From Treponema sp. (GTDB lineage Bacteria > Spirochaetota > Spirochaetia > Treponematales > Treponemataceae): a DNA stretch of 39,188 nucleotides. Both the position numbers and the translations under genes were made by a program. The notes under the pieces were generated by a model. That model worked only from the letters and a program-made list of their open reading frames with translations. It searched no databases and had not been told where the DNA came from. The stretch lies in the NCBI GenBank assembly GCA_017962415.1, contig JAGCVK010000029.1, positions 1 to 39,188 on the forward strand. The letters are read 5' to 3'. Below, in pieces: positions 7,976 to 16,849 of this stretch. Within the stretch, counting starts at the first letter, position 1. Every line of letters starts with the position of its first letter.

Positions 7976-7982
7976 TTTTAAG

Positions 7983-9476
7983 ATGTCAGAAATGGCAGAA
8001 GCAATCCGAGCATTGATTTCGGAAAAAGGTTATTCAGAGGATTCTGTAAAACAGACTATTGAAAGAGCTCTGAAGGCTGCTTATAAACGCACTTATGGTG
8101 ATGATGAAAACGCAATTGTAAAATTCAATGAAGATATGTCTGATGTTGCAATTTACTCACGCAAGGTTGTTGTAGACGGCGTTTACGACCCTGTAAAAGA
8201 AATTGAACTTGAAGATGCAAAAAAACTTGCTGGTGACGAAGTTGAAGAGGGCGACGAAATTGATATTCTCGAAGACCCAAAAACTTTTGATCGTTCAGCT
8301 GTTACAGTTGGAAAGCAGACTGCTCATCAAGGTTTGAACGAAACTTACAAAACTTCTTTGATGAACGAATATAAAGAAAAAATCGGCGAAATGATTATTG
8401 GTTATCATCAGCGCGAAAAGAACGGAAACATCTTTGTTGATCTTGGAAATGCAGGCCGCATCGAAGGTTTCCTTCCTACAAAATTTCAGTCAAAACTCGA
8501 AGTTTATGAAAAGGGCGATAGAATCAAGGCTCTTATTGTTGATGTAAAACCTACAAATACAGGAATTCAGCTTGTTCTTTCAAGAAGTGATACAAAACTT
8601 GTAAGTTCAATTCTCGAAAAAGAAGTTCCAGAAATTGCCGACGGAACTGTTGAAATCAACAGAATTGTTCGCGACGCTGGTTACAGAACTAAGATTGCAG
8701 TTTCTTCTGCTCGCGAAGAAGTTGACCCGGTTGGAGCTTGTGTTGGTTTGCGCGGTGTTCGTATTCAGAACGTTATCCGCGAGCTTATGAACGAAAAAAT
8801 CGACGTTCTCAAGTGGGACGCAGATCCAGCTGTATTTATCAAAAATGCACTTTCTCCAGCTCAGGTTGAACGCGTAATCATTACTGATGCTGATAAAAAA
8901 CAGGCACTTGCAATTGTTGAAGATTCTCAGTTCTCACTTGCAATTGGCCGCCAGGGACAAAACGTTCGTCTTGCTAACCGTTTGTGCGACTGGAACATTG
9001 ATGTTAAGACAATTGAGCAGGCTGACGATCTTGACTTGTCTTCATTCAATACAGTTCAGAATGCACGCAATCTGTTTAGCGATGAATCAGTTGAAGAAAT
9101 TTCTAAAATTGCTGAACTCCCTGGAGTTGATACTGAAGTTGCACAGCTTCTTAAAGCTAATGGAATTGAAGAGTTCCAGGACTTTGTTGAAGCTTATGAT
9201 AACGGAACAATTAATATTGAAGGCGTTTCAAAAGAAGCTCTTGATAAGATTAATGAGCTGATTAATGAAAATGTAGAATTTGTTGATGAAGAGGAATCTG
9301 AGTCACCAGTCCAGGAAGCTGCTCCTGTAGAAAAAGTTGAAGAAACTACAAAAGCTGATGAAGAGCCTGAACAGGAAGAAGAATACTTCTGTCCAGAATG
9401 TGGTGCAAAGATTACTCTTGATATGACTCATTGCCCTAAGTGCGGGGTTGAATTTGAGTTTGAAGTAGAGGAATAA
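7983..9476 (+). CDS. nusA: Transcription factor NusA with C-terminal zinc ribbon
   Basis: Binds RNA polymerase and nascent RNA to modulate pausing, termination and antitermination. The domains run N-terminal RNAP-binding (1 to about 125), S1 (about 135-200, GNIFVDLGNAGRIEGFLP), KH1 (GLRGVRIQNVIREL) and KH2 (FSLAIGRQGQNVRLANRL). A helix-hairpin-helix acidic region follows (IAELPGVDTEVAQLLKANGI). The last 30 residues after a Glu-rich linker hold four cysteines, C470, C473, C484 and C487, in a CPEC...CPKC zinc ribbon. That is not part of the classical E. coli or Bacillus NusA. AAGGAG lies 7 bases before the ATG. Confidence 0.96.
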   Translation: MSEMAEAIRALISEKGYSEDSVKQTIERALKAAYKRTYGDDENAIVKFNEDMSDVAIYSRKVVVDGVYDPVKEIELEDAKKLAGDEVEEGDEIDILEDPKTFDRSAVTVGKQTAHQGLNETYKTSLMNEYKEKIGEMIIGYHQREKNGNIFVDLGNAGRIEGFLPTKFQSKLEVYEKGDRIKALIVDVKPTNTGIQLVLSRSDTKLVSSILEKEVPEIADGTVEINRIVRDAGYRTKIAVSSAREEVDPVGACVGLRGVRIQNVIRELMNEKIDVLKWDADPAVFIKNALSPAQVERVIITDADKKQALAIVEDSQFSLAIGRQGQNVRLANRLCDWNIDVKTIEQADDLDLSSFNTVQNARNLFSDESVEEISKIAELPGVDTEVAQLLKANGIEEFQDFVEAYDNGTINIEGVSKEALDKINELINENVEFVDEEESESPVQEAAPVEKVEETTKADEEPEQEEEYFCPECGAKITLDMTHCPKCGVEFEFEVEE

Positions 9477-9495
9477 AGGAAGGTAAAAGATAATA

Positions 9496-12162
9496 ATGGC
9501 TGAAGAAAACGAAAAAAAGCCCGGATTTGTAGTGCATAAGAAACAGCAGGACGCTGCTCCTTCAACAGCAACAGAAAAGAAAAAGGTTGTTGTAGTTAAG
9601 AAAAAGGCTCCTGCGGCTCCTCAATCAAATGCTCAGGCACAAGGACAGTCAAACCAAGCTCCTCAAAAGCATGTTGTTGTAAAAAAATCAGAAAGTGCTC
9701 CTGCTGCAACCCCTGCTTCTGCACCAGCTCGCAAGAATGAAAATAAGCCGGCTGGCAACAATGGTAATGGTAGACCTGAAGGTAATAACAGACCTCGCAC
9801 ATTTGAGCTTAATTCGGCTCGTCCAAATGTAAAGGCTGGAAATCTTTCTGATAGACCTCGACAGAATGGTTATAACCGCGATCGTAATGGTAATGGTCAA
9901 GGCGGTTATAATCGCGGTGGTAATGGTCAGGGGGGCTATAACCGCGACAGAAATGGTCAGGGCGGTGGATTTAGTGGCTCACAGGCTCGCCAGAACTATC
10001 AGAACCGCGACCGTGATAATAATAACGGTCAGGGCGGACGACAGGGCGGCTATAACCGCGGAAATGGTCAGGGTGGTTTTAATCGCGGCGGCCAGGGCGG
10101 AAACGGTGGATTTAACCGTGGTGGACAAGGCGGACAGGGCGGTTTTAGACCTCGCACTGGTGGAATGGGCGGAGCAGCTCCAGTTCCTCCTGTAGATCAG
10201 TCACGCCAGCCAGCTAAAAAAGCATTTAAAGGCAAAAAACAGATATATAATCGCAAAGACGAAGAACAGTACGATGATAATCTCTTTGGACAGAAAAAGA
10301 AGGTTGAAACTCCAGCTTCTGTAGTTCCAAAGTCAATCGATATTATGGAATCAATTTCGGTTTCTGATCTTGCCCGCAAGATGAACCTTAAGGCAAGCGA
10401 AGTAATCGGAAAACTTATGGGAATGGGTATGATGGTAACAATTACCCAGTCTATTGATTCTGATACTGCAACACTTCTTGCCGCAGAATACGGTTGTGAA
10501 GTTCATCTTGTAAGCCTTTATGATGAAACTGTAATTGAAAGCGAAAAAGATGACGGTGTTGAATTACTCGCTCGTCCTCCAATTGTTACTGTAATGGGTC
10601 ACGTAGACCACGGTAAGACAAAAACTTTGGACGCAATTCGCCATGCAAACGTTGCTGCTGGCGAAGCTGGTGGTATTACACAGTCTATCGGTGCTTACTC
10701 AGTTACAACTCCTAAGGGAAAAATCACATTCCTCGATACACCAGGTCACGAAGCCTTTACAATGATGCGTGCTCGTGGTGCTCAGGTAACAGATATTGTA
10801 GTTCTTGTAGTAGCTGCTGATGACGGTGTAATGCCTCAGACAATGGAAGCTATTGCTCACGCTAAAGATGCTAAGGTTCCAATCATTGTTGCTGTAAACA
10901 AGGTTGATAAACCGGAAGCTAACCCAGACCGTGTTAAGACTCAGCTTTCTGAGCAGGGGCTTACTCCAGAAGAATGGGGTGGAGATACTCAGTATGTACA
11001 TATTTCTGCTCTTAAGAAAGAAGGTATTGATGATCTTCTCGATGCAATTCTTCTTCAGGCTGAAATGCTTGAACTTAAGGCTAATTATGAATGTCGTGCA
11101 GAAGGTAAGATTCTTGAGTCTCGTGTAGACCAGGGACGCGGTGTTGTTTCAACAGTTGTTGTACAGCGCGGTACTCTCAAACAGGGAGATCCATTTGTTG
11201 CAGGTATTTACTCTGGACGCGTTCGTGCTATGTTTGATGACAGAGGCCGTCGTATTCAGGAAGCAGGTCCTTCAACTCCAGTTGAAGTTCTTGGTATGGA
11301 AGAAATGCCAAATGCAGGCGATCCATTCCAGGTAACTGAAAGCGAAAAAGACGCTCGCGCAATTTCTGCAAAGCGCCAGGAACTTAAACGCTTTGAAGCT
11401 GCAAAAGCTGTTAAAAAGACAACCCTTGAATCTCTCTTTAGTGATATTAAAGACAGCGAAGTTCGCGAACTTAAGGTTATTATTAAGGCTGATCTTCAGG
11501 GGTCTGCAGAAGCTCTTAAGGCTTCTTTGGAAAAACTTTCTACACGCGAAATTCGCCTTTCAGTTATTCACTCAAGTGCGGGTGCAATCAACGAATCTGA
11601 TGTTACTTTGGCAGCAGCAGATTCAAATGATTCAAATGCAATTATCATTGGTTTCAATGTTCGTCCAACTCCTAAGGCAAAAGCTCTTGCTGAGCAGGAA
11701 CAGGTTGAAATCAGAAAATACAATATCATCTATAAGTGTGTTGAAGAAATTCAGCAGGCAATGGAAGGTATGCTCCAGCCGGATACAAAAGAAGAAGTTA
11801 TTGGTCAGGTTGAAGTTCGCAATACATTCAAAGTTCCAAAAATCGGTGTTATTGCCGGTTGTTCGGTTTCAGAAGGTATTGTACGCCGCTCTGCTAGCGT
11901 AAACCTTATCCGCGATGGAATTGTTAAGTTTACTGGTAAGATTGCTTCTCTTAAGCGCTTCAAAGATGATGCTAAGGAAGTTAGTGTAGGCTACGAATGT
12001 GGTATCGGTTTGGAGAACTGGCAGGATATTCAAGTTGGCGACCGTCTCGAAATCTTTGAGATTATTGAAGTTGCAAAGAAACTTGGTAAAACAATTGCCG
12101 AAGAAGAAGCTGAAGCCGCAAAACGTAACGTAACTGCTGGCGGTTCGGAAGGAGCGCAATAA
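9496..12162 (+). CDS. infB: Translation initiation factor IF-2 with RGG/YNRG-rich disordered segment
   Basis: GTPase that places initiator tRNA on the 30S subunit and promotes subunit joining. It is 888 residues. The N-terminus is Lys/Ala-rich; residues 124-223 form a Gly/Asn/Arg/Gln/Tyr repeat segment (GQGGYNRGG, GQGGFNRGG). Then come an IF2N helical domain (SVSDLARKMNLKASEVIGKL) and the G domain with GHVDHGKT at 368-375, a DTPGHEAFT G3 and an NKVD G4. Domains II to IV are intact to the end. AAGGAAGG precedes the ATG by about 13 bases, a rather long spacing. The stop overlaps the rbfA start by one base (TAATG), suggesting translational coupling. Confidence 0.97.
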   Translation: MAEENEKKPGFVVHKKQQDAAPSTATEKKKVVVVKKKAPAAPQSNAQAQGQSNQAPQKHVVVKKSESAPAATPASAPARKNENKPAGNNGNGRPEGNNRPRTFELNSARPNVKAGNLSDRPRQNGYNRDRNGNGQGGYNRGGNGQGGYNRDRNGQGGGFSGSQARQNYQNRDRDNNNGQGGRQGGYNRGNGQGGFNRGGQGGNGGFNRGGQGGQGGFRPRTGGMGGAAPVPPVDQSRQPAKKAFKGKKQIYNRKDEEQYDDNLFGQKKKVETPASVVPKSIDIMESISVSDLARKMNLKASEVIGKLMGMGMMVTITQSIDSDTATLLAAEYGCEVHLVSLYDETVIESEKDDGVELLARPPIVTVMGHVDHGKTKTLDAIRHANVAAGEAGGITQSIGAYSVTTPKGKITFLDTPGHEAFTMMRARGAQVTDIVVLVVAADDGVMPQTMEAIAHAKDAKVPIIVAVNKVDKPEANPDRVKTQLSEQGLTPEEWGGDTQYVHISALKKEGIDDLLDAILLQAEMLELKANYECRAEGKILESRVDQGRGVVSTVVVQRGTLKQGDPFVAGIYSGRVRAMFDDRGRRIQEAGPSTPVEVLGMEEMPNAGDPFQVTESEKDARAISAKRQELKRFEAAKAVKKTTLESLFSDIKDSEVRELKVIIKADLQGSAEALKASLEKLSTREIRLSVIHSSAGAINESDVTLAAADSNDSNAIIIGFNVRPTPKAKALAEQEQVEIRKYNIIYKCVEEIQQAMEGMLQPDTKEEVIGQVEVRNTFKVPKIGVIAGCSVSEGIVRRSASVNLIRDGIVKFTGKIASLKRFKDDAKEVSVGYECGIGLENWQDIQVGDRLEIFEIIEVAKKLGKTIAEEEAEAAKRNVTAGGSEGAQ
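9865..10164 (+). repeat. Degenerate tandem repeat encoding the IF-2 GQGGYNRG segment
   Basis: In-frame imperfect repeats of units coding for GQGG-[YF]-NR-[GD]. The DNA copies differ at codon third positions, so the amino-acid pattern appears conserved more than the DNA. The region is prone to length change by slippage or recombination. Confidence 0.85.
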
Positions 12163-12563
12163 TGGGACAGTACCGCATACAAAGGTTAAACGACCAGCTT
12201 CGCGATGAAATTTCAAAGCTGATTTTGCGTGGAGATGTAAAAGATCCTCGTGTTTCAACTTTTTTGAGTATCAATCGCGTTGAGGTAACAAGCGACTTAA
12301 GTTATGCAAAAGTGTATGTTTCATCTTTTCTGCCTGATAATCAGGTAGGAAAAGGCGTGGACGGTCTTAATGCCGCAGCCGGATTTATTCAGCGTGAAAT
12401 TGCTAAAAAACTTAGAATCCGGCAGTTTCCAAAGCTTTTGTTCCATGTTGATTCTGGTATGAAAGCCGGATTTAATATGATTCAAAAACTTAATGAACTT
12501 GAAAAAGAAGAAAAGTCGCGCGAAAACACTTCTGGTTCTTCTTCAGAAACTTCAGAAGAATAA
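12162..12563 (+). CDS. rbfA: Ribosome-binding factor A
   Basis: Cold-shock-associated factor needed for late 16S processing and 30S maturation. The 133-residue protein carries the KH-type RbfA fold: YRIQRLNDQLRDEISKLILR, DPRVSTFLSINRVEVTSDLSYAKVYVS, and IAKKLRIRQFPKLLFHVDSGM. It ends in a short Ser/Glu tail. GGAAGGAG lies 7 bases before the ATG, and the start overlaps the infB stop by one base, the expected coupling for the last gene of this operon. Confidence 0.95.
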   Translation: MGQYRIQRLNDQLRDEISKLILRGDVKDPRVSTFLSINRVEVTSDLSYAKVYVSSFLPDNQVGKGVDGLNAAAGFIQREIAKKLRIRQFPKLLFHVDSGMKAGFNMIQKLNELEKEEKSRENTSGSSSETSEE

Positions 12564-12579
12564 TTTATTTGATGATAAA

Positions 12580-12610
12580 AAAAAGGACTTCGCAAAGCGA
12601 AGTCCTTTTT
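12580..12610 (+). terminator. Intrinsic terminator after rbfA, probably bidirectional
   Basis: GGACTTCGC (12585-12593), loop AAA, GCGAAGTCC (12597-12605), then TTTTT. The A run on the left side lets it also work for the convergent minus-strand gene. Confidence 0.92.
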
Positions 12611-12616
12611 ACTTAT

Positions 12617-12680
12617 GAGCATTTTTTTGTTAATCAAAAAATGCTCAAGCTATAAATGTTGTTACAACATTTTTGATTAA
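12617..12680. repeat. Overlapping inverted repeats with alternative pairings
   Basis: Three sets of perfect arms are interleaved: GAGCATTTTTT (12617-12627) with AAAAAATGCTC (12636-12646); AAATGTTG (12654-12661) with CAACATTT (12665-12672); and TTAATCAAAAA (12630-12640) with TTTTTGATTAA (12670-12680). The first and third cannot form together. This lies between convergent genes, so it may be a backup terminator or a small mobile-type palindrome. Confidence 0.7.
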
Positions 12681-12694
12681 GAATTACTTAATTC

Positions 12695-13654
12695 CTATTC
12701 AATAAATGCTCCGAAAACCCAACCTTCAATACCTTCGTTTACAACTTCGAGAGTATCAGTATCAACCTGAGAAACGTAGTACCAGCTTGCTGTTACGCCG
12801 CCAATTTCTTCAGTATCTTCTGTTTTCATAGAAACAAATACTGTTGGCTCTTCAGCTGATTCAAACTTACCGATTACTTCGCCGGCTGTTCCTGGCAAAG
12901 AGCGAACGTTTACTTTTGAACCGTCTGTAGTTTTAATATGAGCTGTGTAGCCGTCAATAGAAACAATTGAATCATCAGAGAAAGAACTTACTTTAAGAAT
13001 CTTTGCAGTTTCAACTCTGATATATTCAGAGATGAGCGGGCTAGTTTTCATAGAACTTGCGTTATTCAAGAATTCTTTTTTAAGATCTTCGCTTTCATTT
13101 GCTCTTGCATTTTCAAGAAGAATAACAGCTTTTACGTCTTTATCAGAATTGCTGATATTTTCTGAATTTACATAGCGGATTCTTTTAAGTCCGTCATTAG
13201 TATCATAGAATGCAATTTTAACAAATGTTGTATTGAATTCTGCAACAGATTCCTGTGCTACACAAAGAGTTCCAGTTTCCAAAACTGCATTTCTGAAAGA
13301 AGAAAGAGTTGGTTTTGAAAACAACAAAGCATCTTTCTGAATTACAGAAACAGAATTACTTGGCTCTGCATCTGATTCCTGAACATAATATGTGTTCTTG
13401 TTGTACTTTACTTTGTAGAATTTTACATCTTTGTAAGTTTTGCTTGCAGTTACAAGGTCTTTTACAAAAATCTGAGTAGACTCAAGGTCAAGCTCTGTTC
13501 CGGCTTTTACACTTGTTGCCCATTCAACTCCGTTAGTTTCGTTAGCTCTTCTCAAAGGACCGTTGTCGCGCAGCATAATTAATTTTGATGAAGCTGCAAA
13601 AGTATTTACTGTGAATAAAAGAATAGCTGTAAATAAAATAAGTGTTTTCTTCAT
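12695..13654 (-). CDS. Secreted protein with SH3-like domains
   Basis: 319 residues with a cleavable signal peptide (KKTLILFTAILLFTVNTFAAS). The central part has two beta-rich repeats similar in layout to the neighbouring lipoprotein (FYKVKYNKNTYYVQESDAE; FVKIAFYDTNDGLKRIRYV). A helical DVKAVILLENA...SPLISEYI segment comes next. The last ~75 residues form a bacterial SH3 domain (GSKVNVRSLPGTAGEVIGKF ... SWYYVSQ ... GIEGWVFGAFIE). Such domains often bind peptidoglycan or peptides. A strong GGAG precedes the ATG, and the gene follows the related lipoprotein gene by 21 bases. The exact role is unknown; a cell-wall-associated periplasmic function is inferred from the domain and the PBP1C neighbour. 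Confidence 0.82.
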   Translation of the reverse strand: MKKTLILFTAILLFTVNTFAASSKLIMLRDNGPLRRANETNGVEWATSVKAGTELDLESTQIFVKDLVTASKTYKDVKFYKVKYNKNTYYVQESDAEPSNSVSVIQKDALLFSKPTLSSFRNAVLETGTLCVAQESVAEFNTTFVKIAFYDTNDGLKRIRYVNSENISNSDKDVKAVILLENARANESEDLKKEFLNNASSMKTSPLISEYIRVETAKILKVSSFSDDSIVSIDGYTAHIKTTDGSKVNVRSLPGTAGEVIGKFESAEEPTVFVSMKTEDTEEIGGVTASWYYVSQVDTDTLEVVNEGIEGWVFGAFIE

Positions 13655-13675
13655 AGTTATATCTCCTTTCTTTAA

Positions 13676-14425
13676 TTACAGTCCAGCTTCTGCAATTTTG
13701 TCTGCAACGAATGGTGAAACTGGCAGATTATTCAATGATTCTGAAAGAATAGCTTTTACATCACCATTGATATTCTTTGTGTTCTCAATCTTTTTGAGAG
13801 TTTGCAATGCAACTGTGTCAGCTTTGTTAGAAGAAATATTGTCACATTTTACATAAACTTTCTTACCAAATGGTGAAGAACCGCCGCCATAATATGTTAC
13901 TTCATAGAAATCAATATCAAGGTCAAGATCGTGCTCTTTTGCAGTTTCATTTACAGCAATAATAGTTCCTGGTTCAAACTTTTTTGATGTAGCTTTAGTT
14001 CCGTCAGGAGCGCTGTAAGTAATAGACTGAGCTGTGATTACAGCTGGTGTAACAGCTGCGTCATTTGTAATGAAAATGTCGCGTGTCCAGTAGCTTTTGT
14101 CATAATAAGAAACATGTACAAAGTTGAAAGTTTCTTCTTTTCCAGAGCTAAGAAGTCTGATTGCTTCTTTCTGTTCAATTGATTTTCCTTTAAGGAAAAT
14201 GCGAATAACATCTCCAAGCTGAGCTTCGTCAGCATATACCATTTTACCATCTTGATTTTCTACATAAAAAGGTGTTCCGTCATACAATACTACAGATGAA
14301 ATTGTTTCTGCAGATTTTGCATTATCCTTTTTAGAGTTTTTGGCTGTGCTAGATTTGTCATCGCCACAGCTTACAAAAAGCGAAAGCAGACAAAGAAGCA
14401 TAATAGATAATTTTGCTTTTCTCAT
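13676..14425 (-). CDS. SH3-like lipoprotein, paralogue of its downstream neighbour
   Basis: 249 residues with a lipoprotein signal (LCLLSLFVSC, acylated Cys20) followed by a short Asp/Lys/Ser tether. Two beta-rich repeats follow (VHVSYYDKSYWTRDIFITNDA; DFYEVTYYGGGSSPFGKKVYVKCDNIS) and then a C-terminal helical motif NGDVKAILSESLNNLPVSPFVADKI. The same order of parts occurs in the next gene, which additionally ends with an SH3 domain, so the pair probably arose by duplication. GGAGG stands 5 bases before the ATG. It lies 76 bases after pbpC on the same strand. No enzymatic motif is visible. Confidence 0.8.
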   Translation of the reverse strand: MRKAKLSIMLLCLLSLFVSCGDDKSSTAKNSKKDNAKSAETISSVVLYDGTPFYVENQDGKMVYADEAQLGDVIRIFLKGKSIEQKEAIRLLSSGKEETFNFVHVSYYDKSYWTRDIFITNDAAVTPAVITAQSITYSAPDGTKATSKKFEPGTIIAVNETAKEHDLDLDIDFYEVTYYGGGSSPFGKKVYVKCDNISSNKADTVALQTLKKIENTKNINGDVKAILSESLNNLPVSPFVADKIAEAGL

Positions 14426-14501
14426 ACGTCCTCCATTAAAAAAGCATCAAAAATTAGTTTATTTTAACATTATTAACTGATTTTTTCTATAATATAGGAA
14501 C

Positions 14502-16841
14502 CTATTTCTCAAGAATTTCAAATTTTCTTTTAAGTATATTTCCCTTTGAATCTGTAACTGTAAGAATATGATTTCCAGTTTTTGGCGAAACTTGCATTTC
14601 GTGAAGCTTTTCTGTAAAACCAAGAAATGTTCCGTCCAAATCCCAATAAACAATCGTGTCCGCCGAACGAACCGCCGCCTGCATAACCATTGCTCCTTGC
14701 GAACCGTCAATCTGAATTGGAATAATAATTTTTGCATTATGCTCTGGAAAGACAATCGAAAGATTATCTTTTGAAGCAGCATGATGCCAGCTCACAAAAT
14801 CAGGAAGTGTCTTATAATCAAGAGCATTGTTTTTGTACCAGTATTCCAGATTAGGCGGAAGCACAAACCGTTTTTCGATTTTTGGCAAAGTTCCGTTATA
14901 AATTCCAGCCTGCTCGCCAGTAAGATCTTCTGCTGTTGCACGATATTTGCCGTCTGGTGTAAAAGAAACTTTTGTGCAATAAGGACAAAGTTCCGGCGAT
15001 ACTGCATTTTTTGAACGAAGAACAGTTTTTGTTTCTTCGCAGTCCGGGCCCGCAGCATAGCCCGAATGAGCGCAAACCGTTTGTTCAACCAGTTCATCAT
15101 ACGGAATATCTGGCCATGAAGTTTTTGGCAAAAATGAAAAAATATCAAACATTATTGGAGCCGAAGTTGAAACACTTTTTAAATCCGGATTTCCTTCACC
15201 TTTTGCATTTCCAACCCAAACGGCAACTGTGTATTCTTTTGTAACTCCAATTGCCCAAGCGTCGCGGTTTCCGTTTGAAGTTCCAGTTTTCCAGGCAATT
15301 CGTTTTGAATTTGCGTATTTTTGCCAGTTTGCTTCATCATCGGGCCTTGTTCCTGTGGAAAGCACATTTACAGTTATCCAGGCACTTCCGGCAGAAATTG
15401 GAATATCACAATCTTCAAGGCTTGCTTTGTTCATTAAATCGGCATAAGCGCGGGCTGCTTCCCACATTGTGATTTCTCCGCCGCCCAAAATCAAAGGAAG
15501 TCCGTAATATTCTGAATCATGATTAAAAGTTGAAAAACCGCATTTTCTAAGACAATCCAAAAATCTGTTTATTCCAAATTTTCTAAGTTCGCGAATTGCC
15601 GGAATATTCAGCGAGCGGGTTAGGGCTTCTGAAGCTGGAACTACACCACTGTATTTTTGAATATTATTGTCTGGCCGGTAATTTCCGATTCTTGTTGGAA
15701 TATCAATTACAAGCTGATTTGGCAGAAGTTCGCCCGAATCAAGCATTGCAGCGTACAAAAATGGCTTTAAAAGACTTCCGGAACTTCTTTTAGATTGAAT
15801 CAAATCAACAGCGTAACTGTCTGCGTTGCGCGCAAAGCCGCCAGAATTTCCGCAGTAGGCCAAAACTTCTTTTGTTTTTGTATTAATTACAAGCGCCGCT
15901 GCATTGGAAATTCCTCTTTTAGAAAATTCCTGCGACCAATGTTCAATTATGCGCGCTGTATTTTTTTGAAGATGATAATCAATCGTTGTGTAAAATTTTG
16001 TCTGCTTTTTTTTGTGAGTTTTTTTCTGATATTCAAGATAGTGCGGCGCGTTACTTGGAAGCGGGTATGGTTTTTGCGGAAGTTTTTCTTCAAGCGAAAG
16101 ACTGTAAGTTTTTTCATCAAAATATTTTTTTTCATACATTTTCTTTAAAAGAGCATTTCTCTTTTTTAAAAGAATTTCAGAATTTGCGCCGGGATAAACT
16201 AAAGAAGGCTGATTCGGAAGAACAGCGAGCGTAGCCGATTCTGCCCAAGTTAATTCAGAAGGAGAACGATTAAAATATCGCCAGGAAGCAGCTTCGAGGC
16301 CAACGACATTTCCGCCAAAAGGTGCATTTGCACAATACAATTCGAGAATATGTTTTTTGGAAAATCTCAATTCAAAAATATAAGCCAAAAGTGCTTCTTT
16401 TATTTTTTGAGCATAAGTTCGCTTAGGATGATTTTCAAGAAGTCTTATTGTCTGCATTGTAAGTGTTGAACCGCCAGAAACAATTTTCTGCTTTGTCAGA
16501 TTCAATTTTACAGCACGCGCAATTGAAAATAAATCAATTCCAAAATGATAATAAAAGCGCTTGTCTTCATAAGCGATTACAGCTTTGCGAAATTTTTGCG
16601 GAACTTCTCCAGGTGCGAGACGCCATTGTTCATCGCTTGCAACCTGCGCGCCCAAAAGAATTCCGTTTTTGTCGTAGAGCGAATAAGAGTAATTATCTGA
16701 TTTTTTAATAAGACTTGCAGGCACAAAAAAAACAACGCCGGCTGAAAACAAAACCAGAAGCGAAGCAAGAATGATTCTGTATCTGGTTTTTATTTTCAGC
16801 CTGCGCATTTTTTGTTGCCTAAAAACAACAATTTTTTTCAT
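14502..16841 (-). CDS. pbpC: Penicillin-binding protein 1C (bifunctional peptidoglycan synthase)
   Basis: Polymerises and cross-links peptidoglycan in the periplasm. The 779-residue protein has one N-terminal membrane helix (about 22-44) and a GT51 glycosyltransferase domain with YEDKRFYYHFG (catalytic E92) and GGSTLTMQTIRLL. The transpeptidase domain has S356-L-L-K359, S410-L-N and K518-T-G. The C-terminus is the beta-rich BiPBP_C domain typical of PBP1C. The ATG lies 8 bases after the alpha-2-macroglobulin stop with no clear Shine-Dalgarno, suggesting translational coupling; an internal ATG (M12) is an alternative start. The pairing with alpha-2-macroglobulin is the classical arrangement seen for E. 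coli pbpC/yfhM. Confidence 0.95.
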   Translation of the reverse strand: MKKIVVFRQQKMRRLKIKTRYRIILASLLVLFSAGVVFFVPASLIKKSDNYSYSLYDKNGILLGAQVASDEQWRLAPGEVPQKFRKAVIAYEDKRFYYHFGIDLFSIARAVKLNLTKQKIVSGGSTLTMQTIRLLENHPKRTYAQKIKEALLAYIFELRFSKKHILELYCANAPFGGNVVGLEAASWRYFNRSPSELTWAESATLAVLPNQPSLVYPGANSEILLKKRNALLKKMYEKKYFDEKTYSLSLEEKLPQKPYPLPSNAPHYLEYQKKTHKKKQTKFYTTIDYHLQKNTARIIEHWSQEFSKRGISNAAALVINTKTKEVLAYCGNSGGFARNADSYAVDLIQSKRSSGSLLKPFLYAAMLDSGELLPNQLVIDIPTRIGNYRPDNNIQKYSGVVPASEALTRSLNIPAIRELRKFGINRFLDCLRKCGFSTFNHDSEYYGLPLILGGGEITMWEAARAYADLMNKASLEDCDIPISAGSAWITVNVLSTGTRPDDEANWQKYANSKRIAWKTGTSNGNRDAWAIGVTKEYTVAVWVGNAKGEGNPDLKSVSTSAPIMFDIFSFLPKTSWPDIPYDELVEQTVCAHSGYAAGPDCEETKTVLRSKNAVSPELCPYCTKVSFTPDGKYRATAEDLTGEQAGIYNGTLPKIEKRFVLPPNLEYWYKNNALDYKTLPDFVSWHHAASKDNLSIVFPEHNAKIIIPIQIDGSQGAMVMQAAVRSADTIVYWDLDGTFLGFTEKLHEMQVSPKTGNHILTVTDSKGNILKRKFEILEK

Positions 16842-16849
16842 TATTTGAG

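Noticed and set aside
9865-10164. Regularly spaced repeats that could suggest a CRISPR array
   Set aside because: The repeats are in frame, degenerate and protein-coding, with no constant repeat plus unique spacer pattern and no cas genes nearby.
9866-10195. Open frame of ~109 codons inside infB in another frame
   Set aside because: It is a by-product of the biased repeat codons for the Gly/Asn/Arg segment, has no ribosome site, and lies entirely within a certain gene.
12617-12680. Remnant of an insertion sequence
   Set aside because: Inverted repeats are present but there is no transposase fragment or target-site duplication, so only a repeat is reported.
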